A stretch of 64,000 nt of DNA from Ovis canadensis (lineage: Eukaryota > Chordata > Mammalia > Artiodactyla > Bovidae): NCBI RefSeq assembly GCF_042477335.2, contig NC_091264.1:35570386-35634385 (forward strand). Direction: 5' to 3'. The notes under the pieces are model-generated. The model did no database searches and was not told the origin of the DNA. It saw only the letters and a list, made by a program, of their open reading frames with translations. This document shows, in pieces, positions 54,345 through 64,000 of this stretch (position 1 is its first letter; each line of letters opens with the position of its first letter). Both the position numbers and the translations under genes were made by a program.

Positions 54345-54425
54345 GTGTCTTGCTTATGTTGCTGCTAAGTAACTTCAGTCGTGTCCGACTCTGTGTGACC
54401 CCATAGACGGCAGTGTCTTGTTTAT
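54345..54425 (-). repeat. 55-bp Bov-A2 tip with target-site duplication
   Basis: The body 54358-54412 is just the 3' end of a reverse Bov-A2 ('gctgctaagtaacttcagtc' to 'catagacggca'). GTGTCTTGCTTAT before and GTGTCTTGTTTAT after show it is a complete, extremely truncated insertion. Confidence 0.82.
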
Positions 54426-54429
54426 AGTT

Positions 54430-56558
54430 TTATTATTTAAAAAATTAATGTGAAGTCTCTGGTGATACTCCTTTTAATTCTTAATATTGGTAGTCTGGGT
54501 CTTCTCTCTCTTTTTTTCCCTTGATCATTCTTCTTAGAGATTTATCACTTTTATTGACCTTTTTAAATAACCAATTTTGATTTCATTGTTTTTTCCCTAT
54601 TTTTCTGTTTCTCTGGTTTCAGTTGAACATTTTATATTATTCAAATTTATGTCCTTTTATACTTAAATTTTTTTTTTAGTGTAGTTGCTCTAGAGTTTAC
54701 AGTATATGTTGATTACTAATCTAAGTTCACCTTTGAATAGCACTGTCCCACTTCATGTCAAATGCAGATCCCAGAGTATTCCCCACTCCTGTGTCCTTTA
54801 TGATATTGCCATCATTCATTTATCCATATGCTAAAAATCACCCAGTACATTGTTACTGTTACCAATTTAAACTAATCTTTTAGATAAATTAAGAATAAGA
54901 AAAGTAAAAGGTTTTATTTTACTTCACTTATTCCTTTGCCTTTACTCTTTATTTATGATTCAAGTTTTTGACCTGTATAATTTTCCTTCTATTTGAAGAA
55001 CTTCTGTTAACATTTTCATGGCAGGTCTGTTATTTTTGTTTGTGTGAGAAAGTCTTTATCCTTTTCTTTTGAAAGATAATTTCACTGAATATAGAATTCT
55101 AAGATGGCAGTTTTTTTCTTTCAACAGTTTAAATAGTTTGCTCCACTCCTTTCTTGCTTGAGCATTGCTGAGAGAAGCCTGCTGTGACGCTTTCCTCTGT
55201 TCCTCTGTCGTTCAGGTGTTTTTTTCTTATGCTTTTTTCAAGATTTTCTGGGTCTTTGATTTGAATATGGTACACTTAAGTGTAGGCTTTTCCTTTTTCT
55301 TTTTGTCCTTTGAGTTTCCTGGATGTATGGTTTGGCACTGGTATAGGTTACTAATTTTGGAAACTTCTCCACCATTATTACTTCATTTATTTCTTTTGAC
55401 TTGTTTCTTCTTTTTTCCTTTTCTTATATTCCAGTTATGCATATGTTATATCTTTTGAAATTGTTGGGTGAAACAGAACTTGGATATTCTGTTTTATAAA
55501 AGAATATTATTTTTATGTTTTAGTTCAAGAAGTTTCTGTTGATCTGTCTTCAAACATCTTGATTCTGTTCTTGGTGGTGTCTAATTGGTAGATGAACCCA
55601 CCAGTGGCATCCTTTATTTCTATTACAGTGTTTTTTGATTTCTATCATTTCCTTTTGATTGCTTATCTTAGGGTCTTTATCTGCTTACCTTACTCATCTT
55701 TGCTTACCTCCTTTTTTTTTTTCCCATTATCACCCTTAACATATTTAAAATTATCTGATTTCAAAAAATTTGTTATACTTGAGTCTGGCTTTAACTCTTG
55801 CTTTGTCTTTGTGTTTTTCTTGCCTTCTGAGTGAATGATGTGTAGTTTTTTGTTGAAAGTTGGACATGCTGTATTAGATAAAAGGAGCTGAGGTTAATAG
55901 GTCTTTTGTGTGAGGTTTTATAGTAGTCTGTCAAGGAGTGTACTCTTTAATGTCGTTCCACCTGGTGGGTGCCAGAGGCATCAGATTCCTTTCGTGGCCT
56001 TGTTTTTGCCCCGCTCTTGGGTTTCCCTAAGCACTCCTTCTCAGGTAGACTCTGCATCACGTAAACGCTTTCAGTGGAGATTAACTGTTGTATTAATGGA
56101 GCCCCATCAGTGTAGTTGTAAGGTGCTGGGGAGAGGAAGCATCCTATAATCTTAAAATGAAACTTTTGGTGGGTCTTTGTCCTGGGTCTGTGATGTCTTA
56201 TCTCCCCGCTTCTCCGTGTGAGACAGAAAGGAAAGAGGGGACTGGAATCAGAGAAATGCTGTTATACCCTTTCCAGTGGTGGACTCAGGACCTGGTGAAG
56301 TCTTTTTCCTGGAGAGCAGGTCTTTGTTTGGGTTAGTGGTTATTTCACAGTGACTGCTTTTCCTTTCCTCCTTGCCAGAACCACAAGGAGATCTTTATAG
56401 ATTCTTCACTGTGAGAACTCGATGGGGTTCCTGGAGGTAAAACCCACAAAAGGTGGGGGCCTGCTGATACTGTGGTCCCTAGGAGTTTTCTGCTCTTAGG
56501 CTGTTTCACACTTGGCCTCCAGAAATTCATCGGAGTTTGTGTTTTAAATTTTTGTAGT
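54430..56558 (-). repeat. Old L1M 3' UTR/ORF2 sequence
   Basis: The T-rich plus strand reads as reverse L1M: 'gtagttgctctagagtttac', 'tttcactgaatatagaattc', 'agagaagcctgctgtgacgc', 'gttgaaagttggacatgctg'. The many T-rich open frames are by-products. No ORF2 enzyme frame survives. Confidence 0.68.
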
Positions 56559-56985
56559 AGATTGACTTTTTGGCCCCGAAATGTTATGTCTAAGTCCTGC
56601 CCTGGTAACTGTGGATCTTAAGATGATATCCTAGATTTAGGGTTGGCCATAAATCCAGTGACTGGAATCCTTATTAAGAGTAAGGAGAAGCAGATTTGAG
56701 ACAGAGACACAGAAGGGGAGGGCCATGGAAATGGAGATTGGAATTATGCCAGCCAAGAAATGCCAGAGATTGCTGGCAGCCCCTAAAAGCCAAGAGAGGA
56801 GCATGGAGCAATTCTTCATCAGTCTTCAGAAAGATCCAACCCTGATGATACCTTGATTTTGTATTCCAGCCATCAAAAATGTAACCGTGAAAGAATTTTA
56901 AAAGTTTTATTGTTTGAAGTCACCCTAGTTTGTGATAGTTTCTATGTTAGCCCTGGGAAACTAATACAGTATTCATACCAGCTGA
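56559..56985 (+). repeat. MaLR/MLT-like LTR-type repeat
   Basis: 'gtagattgactttttggccc', 'ggccataaatccagtgactg', 'tatgccagccaagaaatgcc' and 'gggaaactaatacag' match the same class as the repeats at 10803-11161 and 23573-25252. It splits the surrounding L1M. Confidence 0.58.
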
Positions 56986-59330
56986 TGACGCCAGTGTTTT
57001 CTGCTTGGAATGATCTAGCAGATCTTAACTGTGACTCTGGAGGTGCCTGTGTCTCTGTATCTTGAGATGGTGGTTTGCCCCCTGTCCTCACTTCTCTGAT
57101 GGGCCCACGGAAAGTCATTGATTGTTTAGCTTGTTTAAATTTTTTCTCATAAGGGTGAGTGTGACAGTCTCCGAGCTTCTTTCATGTTGGAACTGAAATC
57201 GCAAGCCGAGTTTTTTTGTTTTTTCACTTTGGTGGGGTGGGGATCTGGCATTTTATACTGTATTATTTTAGTGATTAACACATGCATGTTTATCTTTTAA
57301 ATATCTAATGTTAATTATTGCTTTTACTCTCCATTTGTATCATGCAAGAGTCTTAGGCTACTTTAACTCCTGATTTATACAGCTGTTATTATTTTAATCT
57401 TCCTATATTTTAAATTTCCTCATCAGCCTCCCTCCTCCGTTTTCTGCTTCTTCTTTAGGCTTTTTGTTGGGGTATATAACAGTGTATTTCAGGTGTACAA
57501 CATAATGATTTGATATTTATATGTTTTGAGAAATGATCATCAGAGTAAGTCTAGCTAAGATCTGTCACCATACATAGTTACAAAGTTTTTTTTCTTGTGA
57601 TGGGAACTTGTAAAAGGTTTACTCTCTTAGCAACTTTGAAATATGCAGTATAGTTTTATTAAAGTCACTATGCATTACATTCCCAGGACTTATTTTATAG
57701 TTGGAAGTTTTTATTTTAATTTCTCTGATGATTACTGATGTTGAGTACCTTTTCTTGGATCTGTTGACTGTATGTATGGCTTCTTTGGAAAAATGTTTCT
57801 TCCAATTCTCTGTCCATTTTTAAATCAGATTTTTTTTGGTTAGCCTTTTCTTTTTGTGTCTTTGCTTTTAAGTTGTATGAGTGCTTATTAATCCCTTTCA
57901 ATACATATGATTTACAGATACTTTCTCCCATTCTGTAGGTTGTCTTTTCACTTTGTTGACGAGTTCCTTTCTGTGCTGGAGCTTTTAGGTTGATACAGCT
58001 CCACTTGTTTGGTTCTCCTCTCGTTGCCTTTGCTTTCTGATGTCATATCCAGAAAATCTTCCCCAGGACTGAGGACAAGGAGCCTACAGCCTGTGTTTTC
58101 TGTGAGGAGTTTCATGGTTTCAGGTTGTAAGTCTTCAGTCCATTCTGAGTCAGGTTTTTATTTTACTCGGTGTTTATCTGCCTATGTGTTCACCACTCTC
58201 CCTTCACTTAGTGAATCTCTCTGGGTATTGGCTGTGTTCCTCTTTTCCTCATGTGCTCAGAGAACACCTTCAGAGTTTCTTTCAGAGTGACAAACTCCGT
58301 TTTTGCTTGTCTGTTCTTGTGTTTTGAAGGAGTTTTCCCCTCTGGTTCAGATTTTACGATTTGCGGCTATTTTCTTTCTGCATTTTGGAAATATGAAACT
58401 GCTGCTTTCTGGCTTCCACTGTTGCTCCTGAGGAGCCCATTTTAAGTGTTGCTTCCTTGGTAACTTTTTAAAATTTGTCTCCTGAGAATTTTTTTCTTTT
58501 TCCTCTGTGCTATTTGGCAGATTTACTGTGTTGAGTTGCAGGTTTCTTTTTGTTTATTCCATTTGGAATTGCTTAGACTTCTTGACTCTGTGGTTTGATA
58601 TCTTTTATCAGTTTGGTGAGTTCATAGCCATTAACTTTTCAGATAGTTTTTTTTTTTTTTCTTCCTCTGGGACGCCAATTAAATATGTTAGACTGGTTTA
58701 CTATATCTTCTGTTTCTGTTACATTCTCATCTCTATTTTCTATATTTTTGTCCTTGGCTTAATTTTGGTTAGTTTCTATTTACCTGTCTGCCTTTCAGCT
58801 AGTTTTCTGCAGCCTTGTCTAATATACTTTAAAATTTATCCATTGAGTTCCTAGTTTTGGTTATTGTCTTTCTCAATTCTAGAATACTTTTGTGGTTCAA
58901 GTTGATTTTCTCACCATCTGTGCTATTCAGCTTTGTGTCAGTTTTTCCAAGCTGTAATTTATATCTCTGAACATGGTAAATGCCATCATTTTAAAGTCTG
59001 TATGTGATGCGTTCAGTATTTGGAATTCATTGAAATGTTTGTTATTTCTTGTTTCCCTAGGTACTTACTTTAGTCTTTTTTTTTTTTCGCTTTACATGCC
59101 AGCTTATATTTCCTTGTCTCTGGATGTTGTAGAGGGTTCTGGTTTCTTCTCTTTTGTCTTGGTGTGAGGTTTCCTGAGTCACCCACATAACGTTAAACTG
59201 GGGTACAGTGCTTGGGTGCATTTATTTGGGTCCTATCTCAAACTGTGTGTGTAGATTTCCAGTGCTCACTTCAGTTTCATCTGATAAAATTGCTACATTT
59301 TTAGTCATTTAATCTTCCTAAGAAGGTGAT
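56986..59330 (-). repeat. Old L1M continuation
   Basis: 'gttggaactgaaatcgcaag', 'cttttcactttgttgacgag', 'gtcatatccagaaaatcttc' and 'gaggagtttcatggtttcag' are reverse L1M landmarks. Boundaries between sub-elements are not resolvable by eye. Confidence 0.62.
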
Positions 59331-60640
59331 TTTTATATTTCATCCAGGGTTTTTATATTTCATCCTGTGAGATTTGGTGCAGATTATCTAGTGTTCTTTT
59401 ATATTGAGTCTTTTGTTGCTGTGTTTTAAAATCTTTATTACCCTACTGATCAGATAAATGCTAAAATGTCGTATCTGCTTAAATTGGATAGCTTTCTTCA
59501 CAGTTTAAAAAGAAACTGTTACATAGCCAAATTTAAATTGTACATTCTCTTTCAGAAGCAGTCACAATTGAAATGAACAATGAATAATCCACAACCAGAA
59601 AGTGTCATCTTAAATGATTGGTTTTGTGGGAGAGTAGGTCAGGGGAAAGAGCATCAGTGACAGATAGGGTCTGTATACCTTTTGTAATCCTGGAGTGTTT
59701 TTCAGGATGTCCATGTTCTCTTCCTTTTATTTTTTTCCTTCCAAATGTTTTTAGTCAACATGTATTTCTTCACTTTAAGCAACCATTTAAAGTGAAGAAA
59801 TAAATTTAGTCAGTCAAATACAGTTGTTCTAAGTGGTGAAAGAGTTTTGTTTAATTTGAAATTTAAAATAATGAATTTTTTGAGTTTCCACAATATGGAG
59901 GATACTGATTCTTGGTATAGCAGACTTGTGAATTAAATGAAGTTTTATTTAAACTGTTTGAGCTTTTCTGCACGTATCATTGTTACACACTGTCTAGTGA
60001 GCATCAGTGTTTCTAGTAACTTGTTTTTACCTAACTAGTGTATGTTTATTGTAGAAAAATCATTTCAGGATTTTTCAGTATTTCAGTGGGTTACTGTTTC
60101 TAAGAATGCTCTCACTTATGACAGCTGCAGACTTTGGGGATTCCCACAGCTGCCTTCACATTTGACAGTTGGTTGGTTGGGTTTGCAGAACTCATTGAAA
60201 GCTGTTATACTCTTGGGGATGGTATTCTATTGTAAAAGGACACAGATTAAGGTTGGCCAAGGGGACGGAAGCCTGGGGCAGATTTCAGGAAGGTACCTGG
60301 CGTGTCGGTCTGTCTCTCTAAAGTCTTGGGTGGCGTTACGTCCTGGCGAGGATGTGTGATAGCATGGAGAGTATTGCCGACTAGGGAGCTCACTTGAGTC
60401 TTAGTGTCCAGAGTTTTATTGGAAAGATACAGGTGACTCCCGGGTAACTGACCTTTTTAGTGTCTAGCTCTTCCAGAGGTAGAACAGCTGCAACAGGGTT
60501 TGAAGCCCCACCGTAATGACATTGTATGGTAAAGTCTTCAGGCAACAAAGGTGCCTGAGGAACTTCAGAATCCCTCAATAAACAAAAAAACTCTTCCTAG
60601 AGATCAGGATGAGGCCAAGTCTTATCCTCTCTTTCGGATG
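59331..60640. other. Single-copy sequence, unexplained
   Basis: AT-rich to about 60,130, then a moderately GC-richer patch at about 60,130-60,560 with several CpGs. The longest frame is 105 codons (60042-60359) and has no recognised domain. A minus-strand AATAAA lies at about 60415-60420 (plus-strand TTTATT). No repeat recognised. Confidence 0.4.
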
Positions 60641-60644
60641 AGAT

Positions 60645-60890
60645 TAATTTTTTTTTTTTTAAATTGGAGTATAGTTGATTAACAATGTTGTTTTAGTTTC
60701 AGGTGAACAGCAAAATGATTCAGTTATACATCTACATGTATCTATTCTTTTTCAGATTCTTTTCCCATTTAGTTGTTACGGAATAAATACCAAGCAGAGC
60801 TTCCTGCTGTTATATAGTAGGTCCTCATTGATTATCCCTTCTAAATAAAGCAATGAGTACGTGTCAACCCCAAAATCCCAGTCTGCCGCC
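60645..60890 (-). repeat. Ruminant L1 3' end
   Basis: T run, then 'attggagtatagttgattaa', 'gttttagtttcaggtg' and 'gtaggtcctcattgattatc': reverse L1 3' UTR, 5'-truncated. Confidence 0.82.
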
Positions 60891-61115
60891 CCAGTCTTAA
60901 TTCTTTACTAAAGGTGAAATATTATATTAAAAAGAGATAACAAACAGCATCTTAGATCCCTTCAGGCATCTGTTAACATTTTGGAATGTAACTCTTTATA
61001 TTTTTCTGTGCATATGTTTGTTTCTTCCCTTTTTACAAAAATAAGTTATTATAGTACCTTTGTTTTATAATCTTTATTATTTAGAATGATATTACAAGCC
61101 TAATTAAAGATGTTT
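60891..61115 (-). repeat. Possible old L1 3' UTR
   Basis: 'gttaacattttggaatgtaa' and 'tttttctgtgcatatgttt' resemble reverse L1M. Weak. Confidence 0.42.
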
Positions 61116-61260
61116 AAAAGGGCAAGAAGGACTTCCTGGTAGTCCAGTGGTTAAGACTCTGTGCTCACAATGAACCCATGGGTTCAGCCCCTAGTTGGGG
61201 AACTGAGATCCCACGTGCTGCTGTGTGGTGTGGCCAGACGTTAAAATAAAAGGGCAGGAA
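61116..61260 (+). repeat. CHR-2 SINE with 13-bp target-site duplication
   Basis: AAAAGGGCAAGAA at 61116-61128 and AAAAGGGCAGGAA at 61248-61260 flank a full CHR-2. Confidence 0.88.
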
Positions 61261-61457
61261 TTTAACCTTATTTACCATATGGTGTTTTCTTTAGGAGAAA
61301 TAAATTATCTTTGACTCAATAAACTTTTAAATTATGAAACATAGAATCATGAGTTATAAACATCTTTACAATAATATTGCACAAGCCGCCTTTAATACTT
61401 AGTGCTTTCTTAAAAAAAAAAATCTTATAGAAGTAATACCTGCATATGCTATAAAAA
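61261..61457. other. Nothing recognised
   Basis: AT-rich, A run at about 61413-61421. Confidence 0.4.
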
Positions 61458-61532
61458 CAGAGGAGCCTGGCATGCTACAGTTTATGGGGTCACCAAGAGT
61501 TGGATATGACTTAGCGACTGAACAACAACAAT
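61458..61532 (+). repeat. Bov-tA 3' end fragment
   Basis: 'acagaggagcctggcatgct' to 'gacttagcgactgaacaaca', 5'-truncated to about 75 bp. Confidence 0.85.
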
Positions 61533-62419
61533 GGAAAAGCAGTATTTCCTTGCCTTAGTGTTCTCTTCCTCTGTTCTCATTCTCCGGAGGGAAACAACTT
61601 AGAACTATCTAATCTTTCAGTTTTGATTTTTTTGGCTTTTGTATTTCTAAATAACAAGTTTATGTAGCTGTCTCTGATTGGATACTTGCGTTTTTTAACC
61701 TTCTGATATGATAGGTAAAGATTTGGCTTACTTGTAATCTCACTTCTGTTCTTTGTTTATCCCGATACGGTTTTATTTGTCTCTTGGATACCTTTCTGAA
61801 TTCTGAGTTTTATAGTTATACTTCTATTTCTTTTTCAGCAACTAACACATTATTTCTGGACTTAGAAGTTTGTATGATGAAGATTTACCTTTCTCTTTAT
61901 CAACCTCCCCAATATTTACTTTATCCTATAATGTGGAGTCTTGTTAATATTTACATTTTGTTCTGTAACCATAACATAGTCTTCTTGTTTTGTTATAGGT
62001 TGGTTTTCAATGTTAAAATTAATAACTAGTCTCTGTTGTTATGACCATGTAAATACTTGTAATTTTGCAGCCAAGTAGTGTATATGATGGTTATATTTTC
62101 AACAGTGTATAGCTCTTTGCCTTTTCAGAAGTTTCTAGTCTCTTCAGTTTTTCTTCTCCTTATAGTTTTATTGTCTCTTTGAATTCCAGATTCTTAAGGA
62201 TAGTATACAATTTCACAGTCTGGCTCTTGCTTCTTTTTTGCCCCCAAATACTTCCTCAACTTTCTGTCTCCTGCTTAATCTAGACTGTTCCTTGGATCTG
62301 TTGCACAATTACTGTCTTAGAACTTTTCTTACTCTAAGACTGGCTTCACTGGTTCTTGAATTTTGTACCCTCTCTTTTGGTTCTTATTTTGTCAGATAAT
62401 ACATGTAATTGCCTATGTA
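61533..62419. other. Pyrimidine-rich sequence, nothing recognised
   Basis: Possibly old L1 on the minus strand, but I cannot align it. The 81-codon frame at 61784-62029 is a by-product of T-rich sequence. Confidence 0.4.
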
Positions 62420-62652
62420 TTGTGTTGTTCAGTTGCTGAGTTGTGTCTGACTCTGCGACCCTGTGGTCTACAGCCCGCCAGTTTTCTCTCTCCTCTACTG
62501 TCTCCTGGAGTTTGCTCAGATTCATGTCCATTGAGTCAGTGATGCTATCTAGCCATCTCATCCTCTGCTGCCCTGTTCTCCTTTTGCCTTCAGTCTTTTC
62601 CAACATTGGTCTTTTCCATTGAGTTGGCGGCTCTTTGCATCAAGTGGCCAAA
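62420..62652 (-). repeat. BovB 3' end fragment
   Basis: Reverse BovB tip: 'gttcagttgctgagttgtgt', 'ccattgagtcagtgatgcta', 'atcaagtggccaaa'. The first ~60 bases are diverged. Confidence 0.82.
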
Positions 62653-62659
62653 TTGCATA

Positions 62660-62875
62660 TGTAGGAATTAATTTTCTTTGTCCTTGTCAGTCTGAAAATG
62701 TTATATCTTGAATATGGAATACATTTTTCTTCAGTACTTAGGTAGCTTTGCCTTTTTATTTTCTTTTTTGGAATCTGGTGCTGCCAGTGAGAAGTCTCCT
62801 AATGAATATGATTTCATTCTTTTGTATATGAACCTTTTATTTCTTCTCAGAGAAATTTCTAGGATATGTTTTTAA
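62660..62875 (-). repeat. Possible old L1M
   Basis: 'gtgctgccagtgagaagtct' is an L1M-like landmark. Weak. Confidence 0.4.
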
Positions 62876-62877
62876 AA

Positions 62878-63320
62878 TTAATTTTTAATTGGAATATAGT
62901 TGCTTCACAGTGTTGTGTTAGTGTCTACCATATAGCAAAATGAATCAGCTGTATGTGTGTGCATGCACATCTCCTCTTTTTTTGGATTTCCTTCTGTTTA
63001 TGTTACCATAGAGCATTGGGTCGATCCCTGGGTTGGGAAGATCCCCTGAAGGAGGGCATGGCAACCCACTGCAGTATTCTTGCTTGGAGAATTCCACGGA
63101 CAGAGGAACCTGGTGGGCTACAGTCCATGGGTTTGCAGAGAGTCGGACATGACTGAGCAACTAAACACAACATAGCAGAGAGCACTGAGTAGGGTTCCCT
63201 GAGCTACACAGTAGGTTTTCGTTAGTTATCTATTTCGTATATAGTATCAGTAGTGTGTATATGTCAGTCCCAGTCTCTGAGTTCACCGCCCCCCACTCCC
63301 AAGAAGTTACTTTTTAATTT
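62878..63320 (-). repeat. Ruminant L1 3' end split by Bov-tA
   Basis: The left part 62878-63013 ('ttaattggaatatagttgct') and right part from about 63170 ('agcactgagtagggttccct', 'gttatctatttcgtatatag') form one reverse L1 3' UTR. Confidence 0.8.
63014..63169 (+). repeat. Bov-tA SINE, 5'-truncated, in L1
   Basis: Begins within the tRNA-like part ('gtcgatccctgggttgggaa') and ends 'catgactgagcaactaaac'. CATAGAGCA before and CATAGCAGAG after are the approximate target. Confidence 0.87.
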
Positions 63321-64000
63321 TTCTGTTGTACTGGACTCTCACAGACCCCTTTCTATTTGAAGATTTGTTTCATATAGCTTTGGAATATTTTCTTCTATTA
63401 TTTCATTACCTATTCTCTGTTTTCTCTTTTTTTCCCTAGAACCGTTATTTGGGTGTTGAATTGATTATCTGTATCTTGTCTGTTCTTGTATATTTTCTTT
63501 ATGTCTCTCTACCCGTTTTGATAAAATTTTCTTGGGTTTGTCTCTACCTTTGCAAAAAAAAATTAATACGACTTGTTGGAAGATATATTGCCAAATGCTT
63601 TTTCTTTTCATATTTCTTTTTTTAAGTAACATTCTCTTCTGATTTTAGGAACTTTATTACATCTCTTGAGGGTAAAAATTTGTTCAGTTTAAATCTTTTA
63701 AAATTTTTAGACATTAAGTTGTAGAAATGTTTAAAGTCCAATGCAAAGAGTTTTTTCCTGACTGATGCTTTTCTCCTGAATATTTTAGTGTTTTCTACAG
63801 ATCAGGATCTTTTACTTAATCACAGTTCAATTATAAAATGTAAGAAATAAACATTTATTTGTATATGTGTGGACTCATGGTTTTTTTTTTTGCTTTATTC
63901 AGTGGGGTATATTGTTACACTATCATTTATTTTATTTTAGTTTTTTCATCATTTATTTTGACGCTCAGATTGTCTTGACTTGGCCAGTAGGATCTGTTCT
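63321..64000 (-). repeat. Probable old L1M, boundaries unclear
   Basis: 'atattttcttctattatttc' and nearby T-rich sequence recall reverse L1M up to about 63,560. The rest, to the window end, is unassigned AT-rich sequence. Confidence 0.38.

Noticed and set aside
54430..59330. Many T-rich plus-strand frames with Phe/Leu-rich products that look like membrane proteins
   Set aside because: They are reverse readings of A-rich old L1M sequence, where hydrophobic frames arise automatically.
1..64000. Search for a previously undescribed defence, biosynthetic or mobile system
   Set aside because: The window is mammalian intergenic and intronic DNA. All coding-like material traces to known retrotransposon or Tigger families or to the single predicted promoter.

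Overview
This window is nuclear DNA of a ruminant (cattle-like bovid). The evidence is the repeat content. There are many copies of the Pecora-specific SINEs Bov-tA and Bov-A2, BovB (RTE-clade) LINE copies on both strands, CHR-type tRNA SINEs of whales and even-toed ungulates, ruminant L1 3' ends, and older mammal-wide repeats (MIR, L2, MER5, MER20, Tigger, MaLR-like LTRs). Nothing looks bacterial, plasmid or phage.

Layout. Positions 1 to about 38,500 look intergenic. They are AT-rich and packed with young retrotransposons, many nested, with target-site duplications (TSDs) that can still be read. At about 38,520-39,560 there is a CpG island with classical promoter motifs: an NF-Y CCAAT box, a palindromic CRE, a GC box, a TCTCGCGAGA element, and NotI and AscI sites. 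It ends in a strong-Kozak ATG at 39274 followed almost at once by a good splice donor (GTAAGG at 39278). My reading is that this is the promoter and first exon of a plus-strand gene whose first coding exon carries only the start codon plus one base. The remaining 24.7 kb would then be its first intron. I see no second exon and do not name the gene.

From 39.6 to 52 kb the sequence is mostly single copy and SINE-poor, with a few old DNA transposons (MER8-like, MER20, a hAT remnant) and one BovB. At 52.08-53.81 kb a decayed Tigger (pogo/CENP-B-type) transposase gene lies on the minus strand, with translated segments recognisable from the N-terminal region to the C-terminus. Positions 53.8-59.3 kb and 62.6-63.6 kb are mostly old L1 3' sequence on the minus strand, broken by an LTR-like element and small SINE pieces.

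No intact protein-coding gene is contained in the window. Essentially every longer open frame is a piece of BovB reverse transcriptase, its antisense shadow, a SINE shadow, the Tigger relic, or chance openness in GC-rich or T-rich sequence. I found no sign of a novel enzymatic or defence system. The observations most worth checking are the ATG-only first exon, a tail-only retrotransposition scar at 27.5 kb, a tRNA-Asp-like sequence at 33.5 kb, BovB copies nested in BovB and L1 with perfect TSDs, and an antisense open frame that recurs across BovB copies. Positions come from reading by eye, and edges of old repeats are approximate.
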